From Dysgonamonadaceae bacterium (lineage in GTDB: Bacteria > Bacteroidota > Bacteroidia > Bacteroidales > Azobacteroidaceae), in the NCBI GenBank assembly GCA_031284225.1, contig JAITAH010000294.1, positions 1 through 23,286 of the forward strand: a stretch of DNA of 23,286 bases, given 5' to 3'. Under the pieces are notes generated by a model. That model worked only from the letters and a program-made list of their open reading frames with translations. It was not told where the DNA came from and searched no databases. The stretch's first letter is position 1. Every line of letters begins with the position of its first letter. Shown here one piece after another: positions 7,586 through 15,862 of this stretch. A program made the translations under genes and the position numbers.

Positions 7586-8398
7586 ATGAAAGATAAACTG
7601 ATTGATAAATCTTTACTTCAAAGCATTTCTCCCCTGCTGGCTCGCCCGTGGGTAATGAAAGGGGTTATGAAAATCGGAGGACTGGACAAAGTAAACCGCG
7701 TATATGATTCGGCCAAGCATTTGACCGGTACCGATATCGAAGACGCCATGATTGATGGTCTGGGAATTACCCGTCGCGTACACAATATCGACGTGCTCCG
7801 TCAGTTCGACGGACAACCGTTCATCACCGTTTCCAATCATCCTTACGGGCACATCGACGGCATCCTGCTGATTGGGGAAGTGGCCAAAGTCCGCCCCGAC
7901 TACAAAGTGATGGTAAACTGGATGCTGGGACAAATTGATATTATGCAAGACCATTTCGTCGGCGTTAATCCGTATTCGGCCGATCAGGTCAATAAATCCA
8001 GCGTAGGAGGCGTCAAAGAGAGCCTGCGGTATTTGAAGGAAGATCATCCCATGGGATTTTTCCCTGCCGGTGCGGTTTCCAAGAATACCGGTTTTAACAA
8101 GGCCAAAGACCGCGAATGGCAAACCGGCGTTATTAAATTGATCCGGAAAGCGCAAGTACCCATCATTCCGGTGTTTATTTCCGGAAAAAATTCATGGTTC
8201 TTCAATTTTCTCGACCATTTTCATTGGATGGTGCGGAACATCCGGCTGTGCCACGAACTGGATACGAAGAAAGGCAAAACCATTCATCTCGTGTTCGGAA
8301 AACCGATCCTGCCGGAAGAACAAAAAAAATTCACCGATACCCAAGGCTTCGGTGAATTTCTAAAAGAGCAGACCTACGCTTTAGCAAACTCCCTGTGA
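7586..8398 (+). CDS. Lysophospholipid/glycerol-phosphate-type acyltransferase
   Basis: The start at ATG 7586 gives 270 residues; an upstream in-frame ATG at 7523 precedes the probable promoter box and would add 21 residues with no family character. PlsC-type acyltransferase motifs are present. SNHPYGHIDG (83-92) holds the catalytic His85 and Asp91, with HPxGxxD spacing as in the hemolysin-like subgroup rather than HX4D. MGFFPAGAVS (156-165) corresponds to the FPEG acceptor-phosphate motif, and VPIIPVFISG follows. It should move an acyl group from acyl-ACP or acyl-CoA onto a lipid or amine at the membrane. Its place beside the inositol-lipid genes suggests it acts on the same lipid class (inference). 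The 3' end overlaps uxuA by 18 bases, convergently. Confidence 0.85.
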   Translation: MKDKLIDKSLLQSISPLLARPWVMKGVMKIGGLDKVNRVYDSAKHLTGTDIEDAMIDGLGITRRVHNIDVLRQFDGQPFITVSNHPYGHIDGILLIGEVAKVRPDYKVMVNWMLGQIDIMQDHFVGVNPYSADQVNKSSVGGVKESLRYLKEDHPMGFFPAGAVSKNTGFNKAKDREWQTGVIKLIRKAQVPIIPVFISGKNSWFFNFLDHFHWMVRNIRLCHELDTKKGKTIHLVFGKPILPEEQKKFTDTQGFGEFLKEQTYALANSL

Positions 8399-9547
8399 AA
8401 CGGCGTGCATCATGCCCGACACTTCACCCAAGGCTTTCATCCTGCCCAAGAATGAATAACCGGGATTGTATTTTTTATCCACATCGGTCAACATCAAGGG
8501 GGCATGATCGACCCGCATCGGCAACTGCGGATAATCCTTGAAAATTTTTATCAACTCCAGCAAATGCCCCCGGCCGCCGAAATGCGAAGCCTCTATAAAA
8601 TCGCCGTTGGGCAAGACATCGGTACTGCGCAAATGCACAAAGTGCGTGCGGGACGCAAATTTACGCGCCAAGGCCGGAACATCGTTGTGAATGTTGGCGC
8701 TCAGCGAACCGGCGCAGAACGTCAATCCGTTGTGCGGATTATCTACCGCTGTCAGGAACCAGTCGATATCTTCTTCGTTCGTTACGATGCGCGGCAAACC
8801 CAAGACCGGAAACGGAGGATCGTCGGGATGCACACAAAGATTGACGCCGTATTCTTCCGCCACAGGAACCACTTGTTCGAGAAAATACCGGTAGTTGTCG
8901 CGCAACTGTCGTTTATCGACGCCTTGGTATTTTTCCAGCAAACGGTTGAAAATCGCCACCGGATTCCGGTCGCCTTCCTTGATATTGCCGTTGACGAATC
9001 CCTGCGTTTTGACGATGATGTTTTCGATCAGCATTTCTTTTTCGGATTCCGTGAGGGTCTTGGCCAAGGCGTGCGCTTTTTCCAACACCTCGGCGGAATA
9101 ATCCTTTGCTGCATTTTCCCGTTTCAGGATATAGATATCGAAAACGGCAAAGCGAGCGCGATCGAAATACAGCGTGTAAGCGCCATCCGGCAAGGGATGT
9201 TTCAAGTCGGTACGAACCCAGTCGATCACGGGCATGAAATTGTAACAAACGGTTTTTACGCCGGATTTCCCCAGATTCGCCAAACTGATTTTATAATTCT
9301 CAATCAACCGGTCGCGATCGGGGCCGGCATATTTGATACTTTCCGAAACCGGTAGGCTTTCGACGACCGACCAGCGAAGACCGGCGGCCGCGATGTACGT
9401 TTTCATCTCGTCGATTGCTTCCGGCGGCCAGATTTCGCCGTTCGGAATGTGATGCAAGGCGGTAACAATCCCTTCTACGCCTATTTGCCGGAGATCGGAA
9501 AGGGTAATAATGTCGTTTTTACCGAACCAGCGCCATGTTTTTTCCAT
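8381..9547 (-). CDS. uxuA: Mannonate dehydratase
   Basis: UxuA dehydrates D-mannonate to 2-keto-3-deoxygluconate in glucuronate breakdown in the cytosol. The 388 residues start MEKTWRWFGKNDIITLSDLR and include TALHHIPNGEIWP (29-41). Metal-binding segments are CVHPDDPP (238-245) with His240, TFCAGSL (276-282) with Cys278, HFVHLRST (302-309) with His305, and RVDHAP (345-350) with Asp347. The insert around residues 110-215 is usual for the family and the length is normal. No other glucuronate-pathway gene is in the window, so it stands alone here. Its end overlaps the acyltransferase gene by 18 bases. A TATCTTTG box lies about 33 bases upstream. Confidence 0.96.
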   Translation of the reverse strand: MEKTWRWFGKNDIITLSDLRQIGVEGIVTALHHIPNGEIWPPEAIDEMKTYIAAAGLRWSVVESLPVSESIKYAGPDRDRLIENYKISLANLGKSGVKTVCYNFMPVIDWVRTDLKHPLPDGAYTLYFDRARFAVFDIYILKRENAAKDYSAEVLEKAHALAKTLTESEKEMLIENIIVKTQGFVNGNIKEGDRNPVAIFNRLLEKYQGVDKRQLRDNYRYFLEQVVPVAEEYGVNLCVHPDDPPFPVLGLPRIVTNEEDIDWFLTAVDNPHNGLTFCAGSLSANIHNDVPALARKFASRTHFVHLRSTDVLPNGDFIEASHFGGRGHLLELIKIFKDYPQLPMRVDHAPLMLTDVDKKYNPGYSFLGRMKALGEVSGMMHAVSQGVC

Positions 9548-9579
9548 ATCATTTTTTTCTTAACAGTAAATTAAACGCA

Positions 9580-9587
9580 CAAAGATA
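9580..9587 (-). promoter_or_regulatory. Putative -7 box for uxuA
   Basis: The minus strand reads TATCTTTG, matching TAnnTTTG, 32 bases upstream of the uxuA ATG. A -33 element is not clear. Confidence 0.5.
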
Positions 9588-9607
9588 AGCATTTATTTGC
9601 AATCTAT

Positions 9608-9712
9608 ATGTCCCGCAGAGTTATAAAAGATTGATATGAGGCACACGATAGCGATCGCCTTTGAGCTTTGCCTGCGGCTTGCAAATCGAAATTTTCCAAA
9701 GCTTTTACAACG
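9608..9712. other. GC-richer block inside the uxuA/susC gap, origin unknown
   Basis: The 404-base gap between uxuA and the susC-like gene is very AT-rich except here. On the minus strand this block reads like scrambled coding sequence: one frame gives ALENFDLQAAGKAQ and a shifted frame ends in KLKGDRYRVPHINLL before a stop. I cannot assign it to a family. It could be a decayed gene end or a dispersed repeat. It contains the 8-base palindrome GCGATCGC. Confidence 0.35.
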
Positions 9713-9788
9713 AATAAATCTATATATACACATTTCGCCAACCTGTTTTTTTTAACACATAAAAAACCAATTGAATTATAATTAATTA

Positions 9789-9810
9789 AGAAAAAAAATA
9801 TTTTTTTTCT
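9789..9810. repeat. 22-base perfect A/T palindrome upstream of susC-like gene
   Basis: The sequence is AG, eight A, TA, eight T, CT: a perfect inverted repeat with no loop. It lies about 30 bases upstream of the putative -33 motif of the susC-like operon. It might act as a terminator, a bent or cruciform-prone site, or a regulator site; the sequence alone does not decide. Confidence 0.6.
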
Positions 9811-9841
9811 GTATTCTTATACTAAAATATATGATAAAATG

Positions 9842-9873
9842 TTTCTCGATTAACAAATATATACATATATTTG
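9842..9873 (+). promoter_or_regulatory. Putative promoter of the susC/susD operon
   Basis: TTTC at 9842-9845 and TATATTTG at 9866-9873 are separated by 20 bases, consistent with the Bacteroidota -33/-7 pattern. The predicted leader before the ATG at 9952 is about 70 bases. No ECF-sigma/anti-sigma pair or hybrid two-component regulator is in the window. Confidence 0.5.
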
Positions 9874-9951
9874 CATTGTTTTTGTATGAAGTATATGAAT
9901 AAATAACTTATATTTGATAGTGTTTCAATTGTTTATTAAATTAATTTAATT

Positions 9952-12900
9952 ATGATGGAAAAAAAGTGTTGTATTAATCTAAGAAGTCTTGTGGTTACAA
10001 GATTAATTTTTTATTTATTGTTGATGGGCGTCGTTCAAATATCGGCCTACGGAGTTGTTCCTTCTCACGAAAACGTTTTGGAAACTCATGACGTTCAGCA
10101 AAAAACGATTACCGTAAAAGGAATTGTACTGGATGAATTCAATGAACCGTTGCCAGGCGCTTCTATTGTTATCAAAGGCACTCAAAACGGACAGGCAGCT
10201 AACGAGAACGGCGAATTTGAATTCACGAATGTGTCTCCGAATGCTGTTTTGGCAGTTTCTTTTTTAGGCTATCAAAAAACGGAAATCCCGGTGAATGGAA
10301 ACCAGATGCTGACCATTCGTATGCAGCCCGATTCTCAAGTATTGAGCGAAATGGTTGTAACCGGATACCAAACGATTGACCGCCGATTATTTACAGGAGC
10401 CGTAGCTACTATCAAAGCGGAGGAAGCGCTTACGGACGGTGTAGCGGACGTTAGCCGTTCCTTGCAAGGGAAAGCGGCCGGCGTGCAGGTGCAGAATATT
10501 TCCGGCACCTTCGGAGCTTCGCCCAAACTTCGTATTCGAGGTTCGGCAACCATTTACGGAAACCAAAAACCGTTATGGATTGTAGATGGCGTAGCGCTCG
10601 AAGATGTTGTAAACGTATCCGTCGATGATTTATCGTCCGGTAATGCGGAAACGTTGATCGGTTCGGCCATCGCCGGTTTGAATGCCGATGATATTGAAAC
10701 GTTCCAGATCTTAAAAGATGCTGCGGCATCGTCTATCTACGGAGCGCGCGCTATGAACGGCGTCGTTGTCATCACAACTAAAAAAGGAAAAAGGGGATCG
10801 GTGAAACTCAATTATACCGGCGAATTTACCAGCCGTCTTAAACCTTCCTATCAGAATTACAACATCATGAATTCTCAGGAACAAATGATGGTGTATGAAG
10901 AAATGGCGGCAAAAGGATGGCTAAATTATGCCAATGTTTCGCGGCAAGCGAATGGCGGTATTTATAAAAAAATGTATGATCTCCTGTCGGAATGGAATGA
11001 AAATACCGGGCAATTTACATTACAGAATACGCCGGAAGCCAAGGCGGCATTTTTGCAACAATACGAAACCATTAATACCGATTGGTTTGATGAATTGTTT
11101 AAAAACTCATTGCAACAAAATCACTCCTTTAATATTTCCGGAGGTACGGATCGTTCTTCTTTTTACGCTTCACTCAGTTATTTTGGAGACAGCGGATGGT
11201 CGGTAGGCGATAATGTAAAACGGATAACAGGAAGCGCCAATGTTTCTTACGATGTGAACAAACACGTAACATTCAGACTGTTATCTAATACGTCTGTTCG
11301 ATTGCAAAGAGCGCCCGGTTCCAACAACCGAAGCGTGGATGTTGTCAACGGGACGTATGTCCGCGATTTTGATACCAACCCGTATAGCTACGCATTAAAT
11401 ACCAGCCGCGTATTAAGACCCTATGATAATGATGGAAATCTGGAATACTACACGATGAATTATGCGCCTTTCAATATTTTGAATGAAATAAACAGTCATA
11501 CATTGGATATTGGAAAAAGCGATACCAAATTGCAAGGAGAATTGGAAATAAAACCGATAAAAGGATTATCCATTCGATTACTTGGCAATTTTAATTATTC
11601 GCAAAGCGCTCGTGAACAGAAAGTAAACGAAAAATCGAATTATGCGCAAGCGTATAGAGCCAACGACGATAGCTATGTAAACGACAATAACCGGTATTTA
11701 TATGCAGACCCGGATCATCCGGCATTACCCTCAGTGGTCATTCTACCCTATGGCGGTTTTTACAACCGTACAGATAATAACTTGATTCACTGGTTTGAAA
11801 AAGCCTTGGCAGAATACAATCTCGGATTAGATAAACACCTGTTTAATATTTTGTTAGGACAAGAATTAAGTTATTCGGATCGTACCTCTTCGTTCTTTCA
11901 AGGCTGGGGATACCAATGGGATCGCGGCGGTACGCCTTACCTCGATTACAAAGCTTTCAAGAAAATGGTGGAAGCCGGAAGCTCTAATTATTATTACAGT
12001 TATTCTCCGGATTACGATCGAGCTTCTTCTTTCTTATCCCGAGTCGGGTACAGTTACGATGGAAAATACGTGCTCAACTTAGCCGGCCGTTATGAAGGAT
12101 CGAACCGTTTGGGACGCACTCGTCAAGCTCGCTGGTTGCCCACCTGGAGTTTAAGCGGCGCATGGCATGTAAGCGACGAAAAATTTATGGAATCCGTAAC
12201 CCCGATTTCGCTTCTCAATCTGCGGCTCTCTTACAGTATGAACGGTAATCCTCCGGAACGGGCCAGCAACGCGCTTCCCGTGTTCTATAACGATGTGATA
12301 TACCGTCCTACCCAATCCGAAATCGAAAATTACATCTACATTTCTCAATTGGAAAATAAAGATTTAACGTGGGAAAAACTGTACGAGTTTAATGTTGGTT
12401 TGGATATGGGATTTTTGAATAATCGTATCAGCCTCACTACCGATTTGTATTCCCGACGGTCGAAAGATCTGATTGGCCGGATCCGTACTTCCGGCATCGG
12501 CGGACAGACGGACAAATACGTGAATTATGCCAATATGAAAGCCAAAGGGATAGAAATTACCTTGGATACCAAAAACATAGTAACGAAAGATTTTTCATGG
12601 ACAACCAATTTCAATTTTGCGTACAATAAAAATGAGATTACCAAGTTAGAAGGTTTTCCGCGCGTATGGGATTTGGTTCTTGAGGCCGGTTATCCCCGTG
12701 AAGGTTATCCCCAACGGAGTTTGTTTTCGATTCCTTTCACCGGGTTGAACAGCGACGGCCTTCCGACCGTACTGAATGAAAACGGCGAAAAAGTAGTCGG
12801 AAATATTAATTTCCAGGAAACATTAAATACAAACTACCTGAAATATGAAGGGCCTATCGATCCGCCCATTACCGGAGGTTTCGACAACACATTCAAATAT

Positions 12901-13377
12901 CGCAACATCCGCTTGAGCGCGTATCTGAGTTATGCCTTCGGAAATGTCGTTCGTTTGGATAATATTTTCCGGAGCAGTTACAATGATTTGTCCGCTATGG
13001 GTCGCGAATTTATGGATCGTTGGGTATTGCCTGGAGATGAAGCACATACCAACGTACCGGTTATTGCCTCCTTAGGACAGGTTAACGACAACTCTAAGAT
13101 GTCTGCGGCTTATAATGCATACAACTATTCCACCGAACGTGTTGCTAAGGGCGATTTCATTCGTCTGAGAGACGTTACATTGTCGTACGATTTACCCAAA
13201 AGCTGGATGCAAACAATAGGCGTAGGAAACATTCAACTGCGAGCGATTGCATCCAATCTCTTTTTATTGTATTCCGATAGCAAATTGGAAGGACAGGATC
13301 CTGAATTTTTCAAATCCGGCGGTGTCGCGATGCCTGTTCCGAAACAATATACATTTTCGGTCAGAATCGGATTTTAA
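9952..13377 (+). CDS. SusC/RagA-type TonB-dependent outer-membrane transporter
   Basis: This 1141-residue protein imports a substrate captured by its SusD partner, powered by TonB. A hydrophobic signal (about 12-33) is followed by a carboxypeptidase-regulatory-like domain, TVKGIVLDEFNEPLPGASIV to about residue 126. The plug then carries MVVTGY (134-139), LQGKAAGVQV (171-180), RIRGSATI (194-201), IVDGV (210-214) and the SusC hallmark DAAASSIYGARAMNGVVVIT (256-275). The rest is beta-barrel sequence rich in aromatic residues, ending YTFSVRIGF with a terminal Phe. Two ATGs lie together at the start. The SusD gene follows after 20 bases. The substrate cannot be read from the sequence; the zinc hydrolase and DUF4302 partners suggest something other than a classic polysaccharide system. 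Confidence 0.96.
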   Translation: MMEKKCCINLRSLVVTRLIFYLLLMGVVQISAYGVVPSHENVLETHDVQQKTITVKGIVLDEFNEPLPGASIVIKGTQNGQAANENGEFEFTNVSPNAVLAVSFLGYQKTEIPVNGNQMLTIRMQPDSQVLSEMVVTGYQTIDRRLFTGAVATIKAEEALTDGVADVSRSLQGKAAGVQVQNISGTFGASPKLRIRGSATIYGNQKPLWIVDGVALEDVVNVSVDDLSSGNAETLIGSAIAGLNADDIETFQILKDAAASSIYGARAMNGVVVITTKKGKRGSVKLNYTGEFTSRLKPSYQNYNIMNSQEQMMVYEEMAAKGWLNYANVSRQANGGIYKKMYDLLSEWNENTGQFTLQNTPEAKAAFLQQYETINTDWFDELFKNSLQQNHSFNISGGTDRSSFYASLSYFGDSGWSVGDNVKRITGSANVSYDVNKHVTFRLLSNTSVRLQRAPGSNNRSVDVVNGTYVRDFDTNPYSYALNTSRVLRPYDNDGNLEYYTMNYAPFNILNEINSHTLDIGKSDTKLQGELEIKPIKGLSIRLLGNFNYSQSAREQKVNEKSNYAQAYRANDDSYVNDNNRYLYADPDHPALPSVVILPYGGFYNRTDNNLIHWFEKALAEYNLGLDKHLFNILLGQELSYSDRTSSFFQGWGYQWDRGGTPYLDYKAFKKMVEAGSSNYYYSYSPDYDRASSFLSRVGYSYDGKYVLNLAGRYEGSNRLGRTRQARWLPTWSLSGAWHVSDEKFMESVTPISLLNLRLSYSMNGNPPERASNALPVFYNDVIYRPTQSEIENYIYISQLENKDLTWEKLYEFNVGLDMGFLNNRISLTTDLYSRRSKDLIGRIRTSGIGGQTDKYVNYANMKAKGIEITLDTKNIVTKDFSWTTNFNFAYNKNEITKLEGFPRVWDLVLEAGYPREGYPQRSLFSIPFTGLNSDGLPTVLNENGEKVVGNINFQETLNTNYLKYEGPIDPPITGGFDNTFKYRNIRLSAYLSYAFGNVVRLDNIFRSSYNDLSAMGREFMDRWVLPGDEAHTNVPVIASLGQVNDNSKMSAAYNAYNYSTERVAKGDFIRLRDVTLSYDLPKSWMQTIGVGNIQLRAIASNLFLLYSDSKLEGQDPEFFKSGGVAMPVPKQYTFSVRIGF

Positions 13378-13397
13378 TCACTTAATAATCATGTAAA

Positions 13398-14948
13398 ATG
13401 AAAACAAAATTATTATATATTATCACATTCATATTCGCAGCAGGTTTTTATGCCTGTGATGATTACTTAGATGTTGTTCCGGATAACCGTACCGTATTGG
13501 ACAGCCCGGAATCTGTACAGGAATTATTGGTTCGCGCGTATCCGCAAGCGCACTATTTTCATGTATGCGAAATTATGAGCGACAATGCGGGAGAACGCAA
13601 TACGACTTCCTCTCACAGCCGGGAAATCCTGAACGACGAAATGTACCGGTGGGAAGAAGGCTTCCAGGCCGGAACCGGTCAGGATACGCCGTATTATATA
13701 TGGTCGCAATATTACAGTTCGATTGCCGCCGCCAATCAGGCTTTACAGTCGATTTCCGAAGCGCCCGACCAGGAAAATTACCGGGCTCAGAGGGGCGAAG
13801 CTTTGGTGTGCCGCGCCTTTAATCATTTTCTGTTGGTCAATATTTTTGCCGAACATTATCATCCGGAAACAGCCGATCAAGCTTTGGGTATTCCTTATAA
13901 TACCGAACCGGAAAATATTGCCGTAAAATATTACAAACGCAACACAATGGCTGAAACTTACGACCTGATTGAAAAAGATCTGAAAGAAGGATTGGCTTTG
14001 ATCGACGATAATATCTACAATGTGCCGAAATATCATTTTACCAAAGCGGCGGCCAATGCGTTTGCCTCCAGGTTCTATTTATATAAAGGCGATTGGGACA
14101 AAGTAATCGAATGTGCCAACGTGGCGTTAGGCGAAAACGTCGCCGCAAAGATATTACCGCTGAATGTCGCTGAATTTTCCGCCGCCGCTGCGGAAGAATA
14201 TCGTATGAAATACAGAAGAGTCGATCAGCCGAATATTTTATTATTGACCAGCGCCGCAAGCTGGTGGGCGCGCGACCATTATAGTTCCTCGCTGAAATAC
14301 GGAATGATTGCCCGCCACAGAAGCGAAGTATTTACGACCGCGAATATAGCAGGCACTACGGCAACGTATTACAGAGCCTGGTACAGTTCAACGACTCAGG
14401 CATACTATTTGTATAAATATCCGGAATATTTCAAATACAGCTATCCGGGAGCCACCACCGGGGTCGGTTATGTAATGGGCGCTTATTTAACTGCCGAAGA
14501 TGTATTGTTTAACCGGGCGGAAGCCTACGTAATGAAAAATCGAATGGATGATGCGCTGGCCGATATGTATCTCATTTTATCGAAACGAGTGAATCCGACT
14601 TCCACCGGAGGTGTTGTTAGACAGGTTACGCTGGAAAATGTAAAAACCTATTACAATAACAAACCGGCATATCCGGATCTGAAACCGTTTTATAAATCAA
14701 CAATCAATGACGACCAGATGTCTATGTTAAAATACATTGTGGATTGGCGTCGCAAAGAATTTTTCCTGGAAGGATTAAGATGGTTTGATATCAAGCGTTT
14801 TCACCTGGAAATAACGCATTATTTCGACGTTACCAGCGCTACGGATTCCAGCGTACAACCTATCGTACTCAAAGAGGATGATCCAAGAAGAGCCGTCCAA
14901 ATTCCGAATACGGCTCAAGGGTTTGGCGTCGAACCGAATCCTCGTTAG
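13398..14948 (+). CDS. SusD/RagB-family surface lipoprotein
   Basis: The 516-residue lipoprotein forms the lid on the SusC channel and binds the substrate outside the outer membrane. The signal peptide ends in GFYAC with lipidated Cys20, followed by the Asp-rich DDYLDVVPDN start usual for SusD. The N-terminal region (about 25-100) and TPR-like helices around 115-260 are followed by a C-terminal part with DDQMSMLKYIVDWRRKEFFLEGLRWFDIKRF near 435-465, the typical SusD ending block. The protein closes with RAVQIPNTAQGFGVEPNPR, also usual. It is 20 bases after the susC-like gene and 39 bases before the metallohydrolase gene. Confidence 0.95.
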   Translation: MKTKLLYIITFIFAAGFYACDDYLDVVPDNRTVLDSPESVQELLVRAYPQAHYFHVCEIMSDNAGERNTTSSHSREILNDEMYRWEEGFQAGTGQDTPYYIWSQYYSSIAAANQALQSISEAPDQENYRAQRGEALVCRAFNHFLLVNIFAEHYHPETADQALGIPYNTEPENIAVKYYKRNTMAETYDLIEKDLKEGLALIDDNIYNVPKYHFTKAAANAFASRFYLYKGDWDKVIECANVALGENVAAKILPLNVAEFSAAAAEEYRMKYRRVDQPNILLLTSAASWWARDHYSSSLKYGMIARHRSEVFTTANIAGTTATYYRAWYSSTTQAYYLYKYPEYFKYSYPGATTGVGYVMGAYLTAEDVLFNRAEAYVMKNRMDDALADMYLILSKRVNPTSTGGVVRQVTLENVKTYYNNKPAYPDLKPFYKSTINDDQMSMLKYIVDWRRKEFFLEGLRWFDIKRFHLEITHYFDVTSATDSSVQPIVLKEDDPRRAVQIPNTAQGFGVEPNPR

Positions 14949-14987
14949 TTGTGTGTTTATTTGAATGATTATTAATAAAATGAAATT

Positions 14988-15845
14988 ATGATACGAAAAA
15001 TAGTTTTTAATTTAGTAGCCATAGCTGCTTTCAGTTGTATGGTGGCTTGTTCGGAAGACGAAAAATTTGCTCCCAGCATTTTCGACACAACTCCTCCGGC
15101 ACGGACGGAATTGGATAATTGGATTATGGATCACTTGACAAAGCCATACAACATTGAAATCATTTACCGGTGGGAATATACCGAATCCGATTTATCCAGG
15201 TATATCACGCCGGCAAAAGAAGAAAATGTGGCCAAAATGGTGCAAATATTCAATCCGGTATGGACAGATCCCTATGTGAAAATTGCCGGAAGCGAGTTTT
15301 TTAATAAACTGTGTCCGAAACAAATCATGTTGGTGGGTTCCAGTTCTTACAACAGCAACGGTACCCTTACGTTAGGAACGGCAGAAATGGGACGAAAAAT
15401 TGTGCTCTACGAAGTGGACGAATTCGATCGAAAAAACAAAACCCGATTGAAACGCTACATGAAAACCATGCACCACGAATTTACTCACATCTGTAACCAG
15501 GTTATCCGGTTCGATCCTTCGTTTGAACTGATAACCGCCGCCGGCTACCGAACGGACTGGAATAATGTTACCTTAGCCAATGCGTATAATTTCGGCTTTA
15601 TTACGCAGTACGCACAAGCTTCTCCAACGGAAGATTTCGCTGAAATGGTGGGGATTATGCTGACTACTTCCGTCGAAGAATGGAATTCGATTCTGGACAA
15701 CCAACCGAATAACCAGGAAGCGAAAGATGCGTTAAGAGCCAAAGAAGCCTTGGTCGTTAAGTATTACAAAGAAGCATGGAATTTCGATATCAAAGCGCTG
15801 CAAGCCGAACTCGAAATTGCTATTGATAAAGTAGTAAACGAATAA
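14988..15845 (+). CDS. Zinc metallohydrolase lipoprotein of a Sus-type locus
   Basis: The 285-residue lipoprotein has a signal peptide ending MVAC (Cys21). A zinc-metallopeptidase motif, MHHEFTHICNQ (161-171), supplies His163, Glu164 and His167; the downstream SPTEDFAEM (212-220) offers an acidic third ligand such as Glu219. It matches what I know as the substrate import-associated zinc metallohydrolase lipoproteins encoded with SusC/SusD pairs. It should be an outer-membrane-anchored hydrolase that trims the imported substrate, perhaps a peptide or protein, though its substrate is not known to me. It lies 39 bases after susD and 17 bases before the DUF4302 gene. Confidence 0.88.
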   Translation: MIRKIVFNLVAIAAFSCMVACSEDEKFAPSIFDTTPPARTELDNWIMDHLTKPYNIEIIYRWEYTESDLSRYITPAKEENVAKMVQIFNPVWTDPYVKIAGSEFFNKLCPKQIMLVGSSSYNSNGTLTLGTAEMGRKIVLYEVDEFDRKNKTRLKRYMKTMHHEFTHICNQVIRFDPSFELITAAGYRTDWNNVTLANAYNFGFITQYAQASPTEDFAEMVGIMLTTSVEEWNSILDNQPNNQEAKDALRAKEALVVKYYKEAWNFDIKALQAELEIAIDKVVNE

Positions 15846-15862
15846 TTTTAACAGTTAGAACA

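Noticed and set aside
8504..9355. A 283-codon open frame on the plus strand
   Set aside because: It lies wholly opposite uxuA, whose protein is a full-length family match. The plus-strand product has no recognisable motif.
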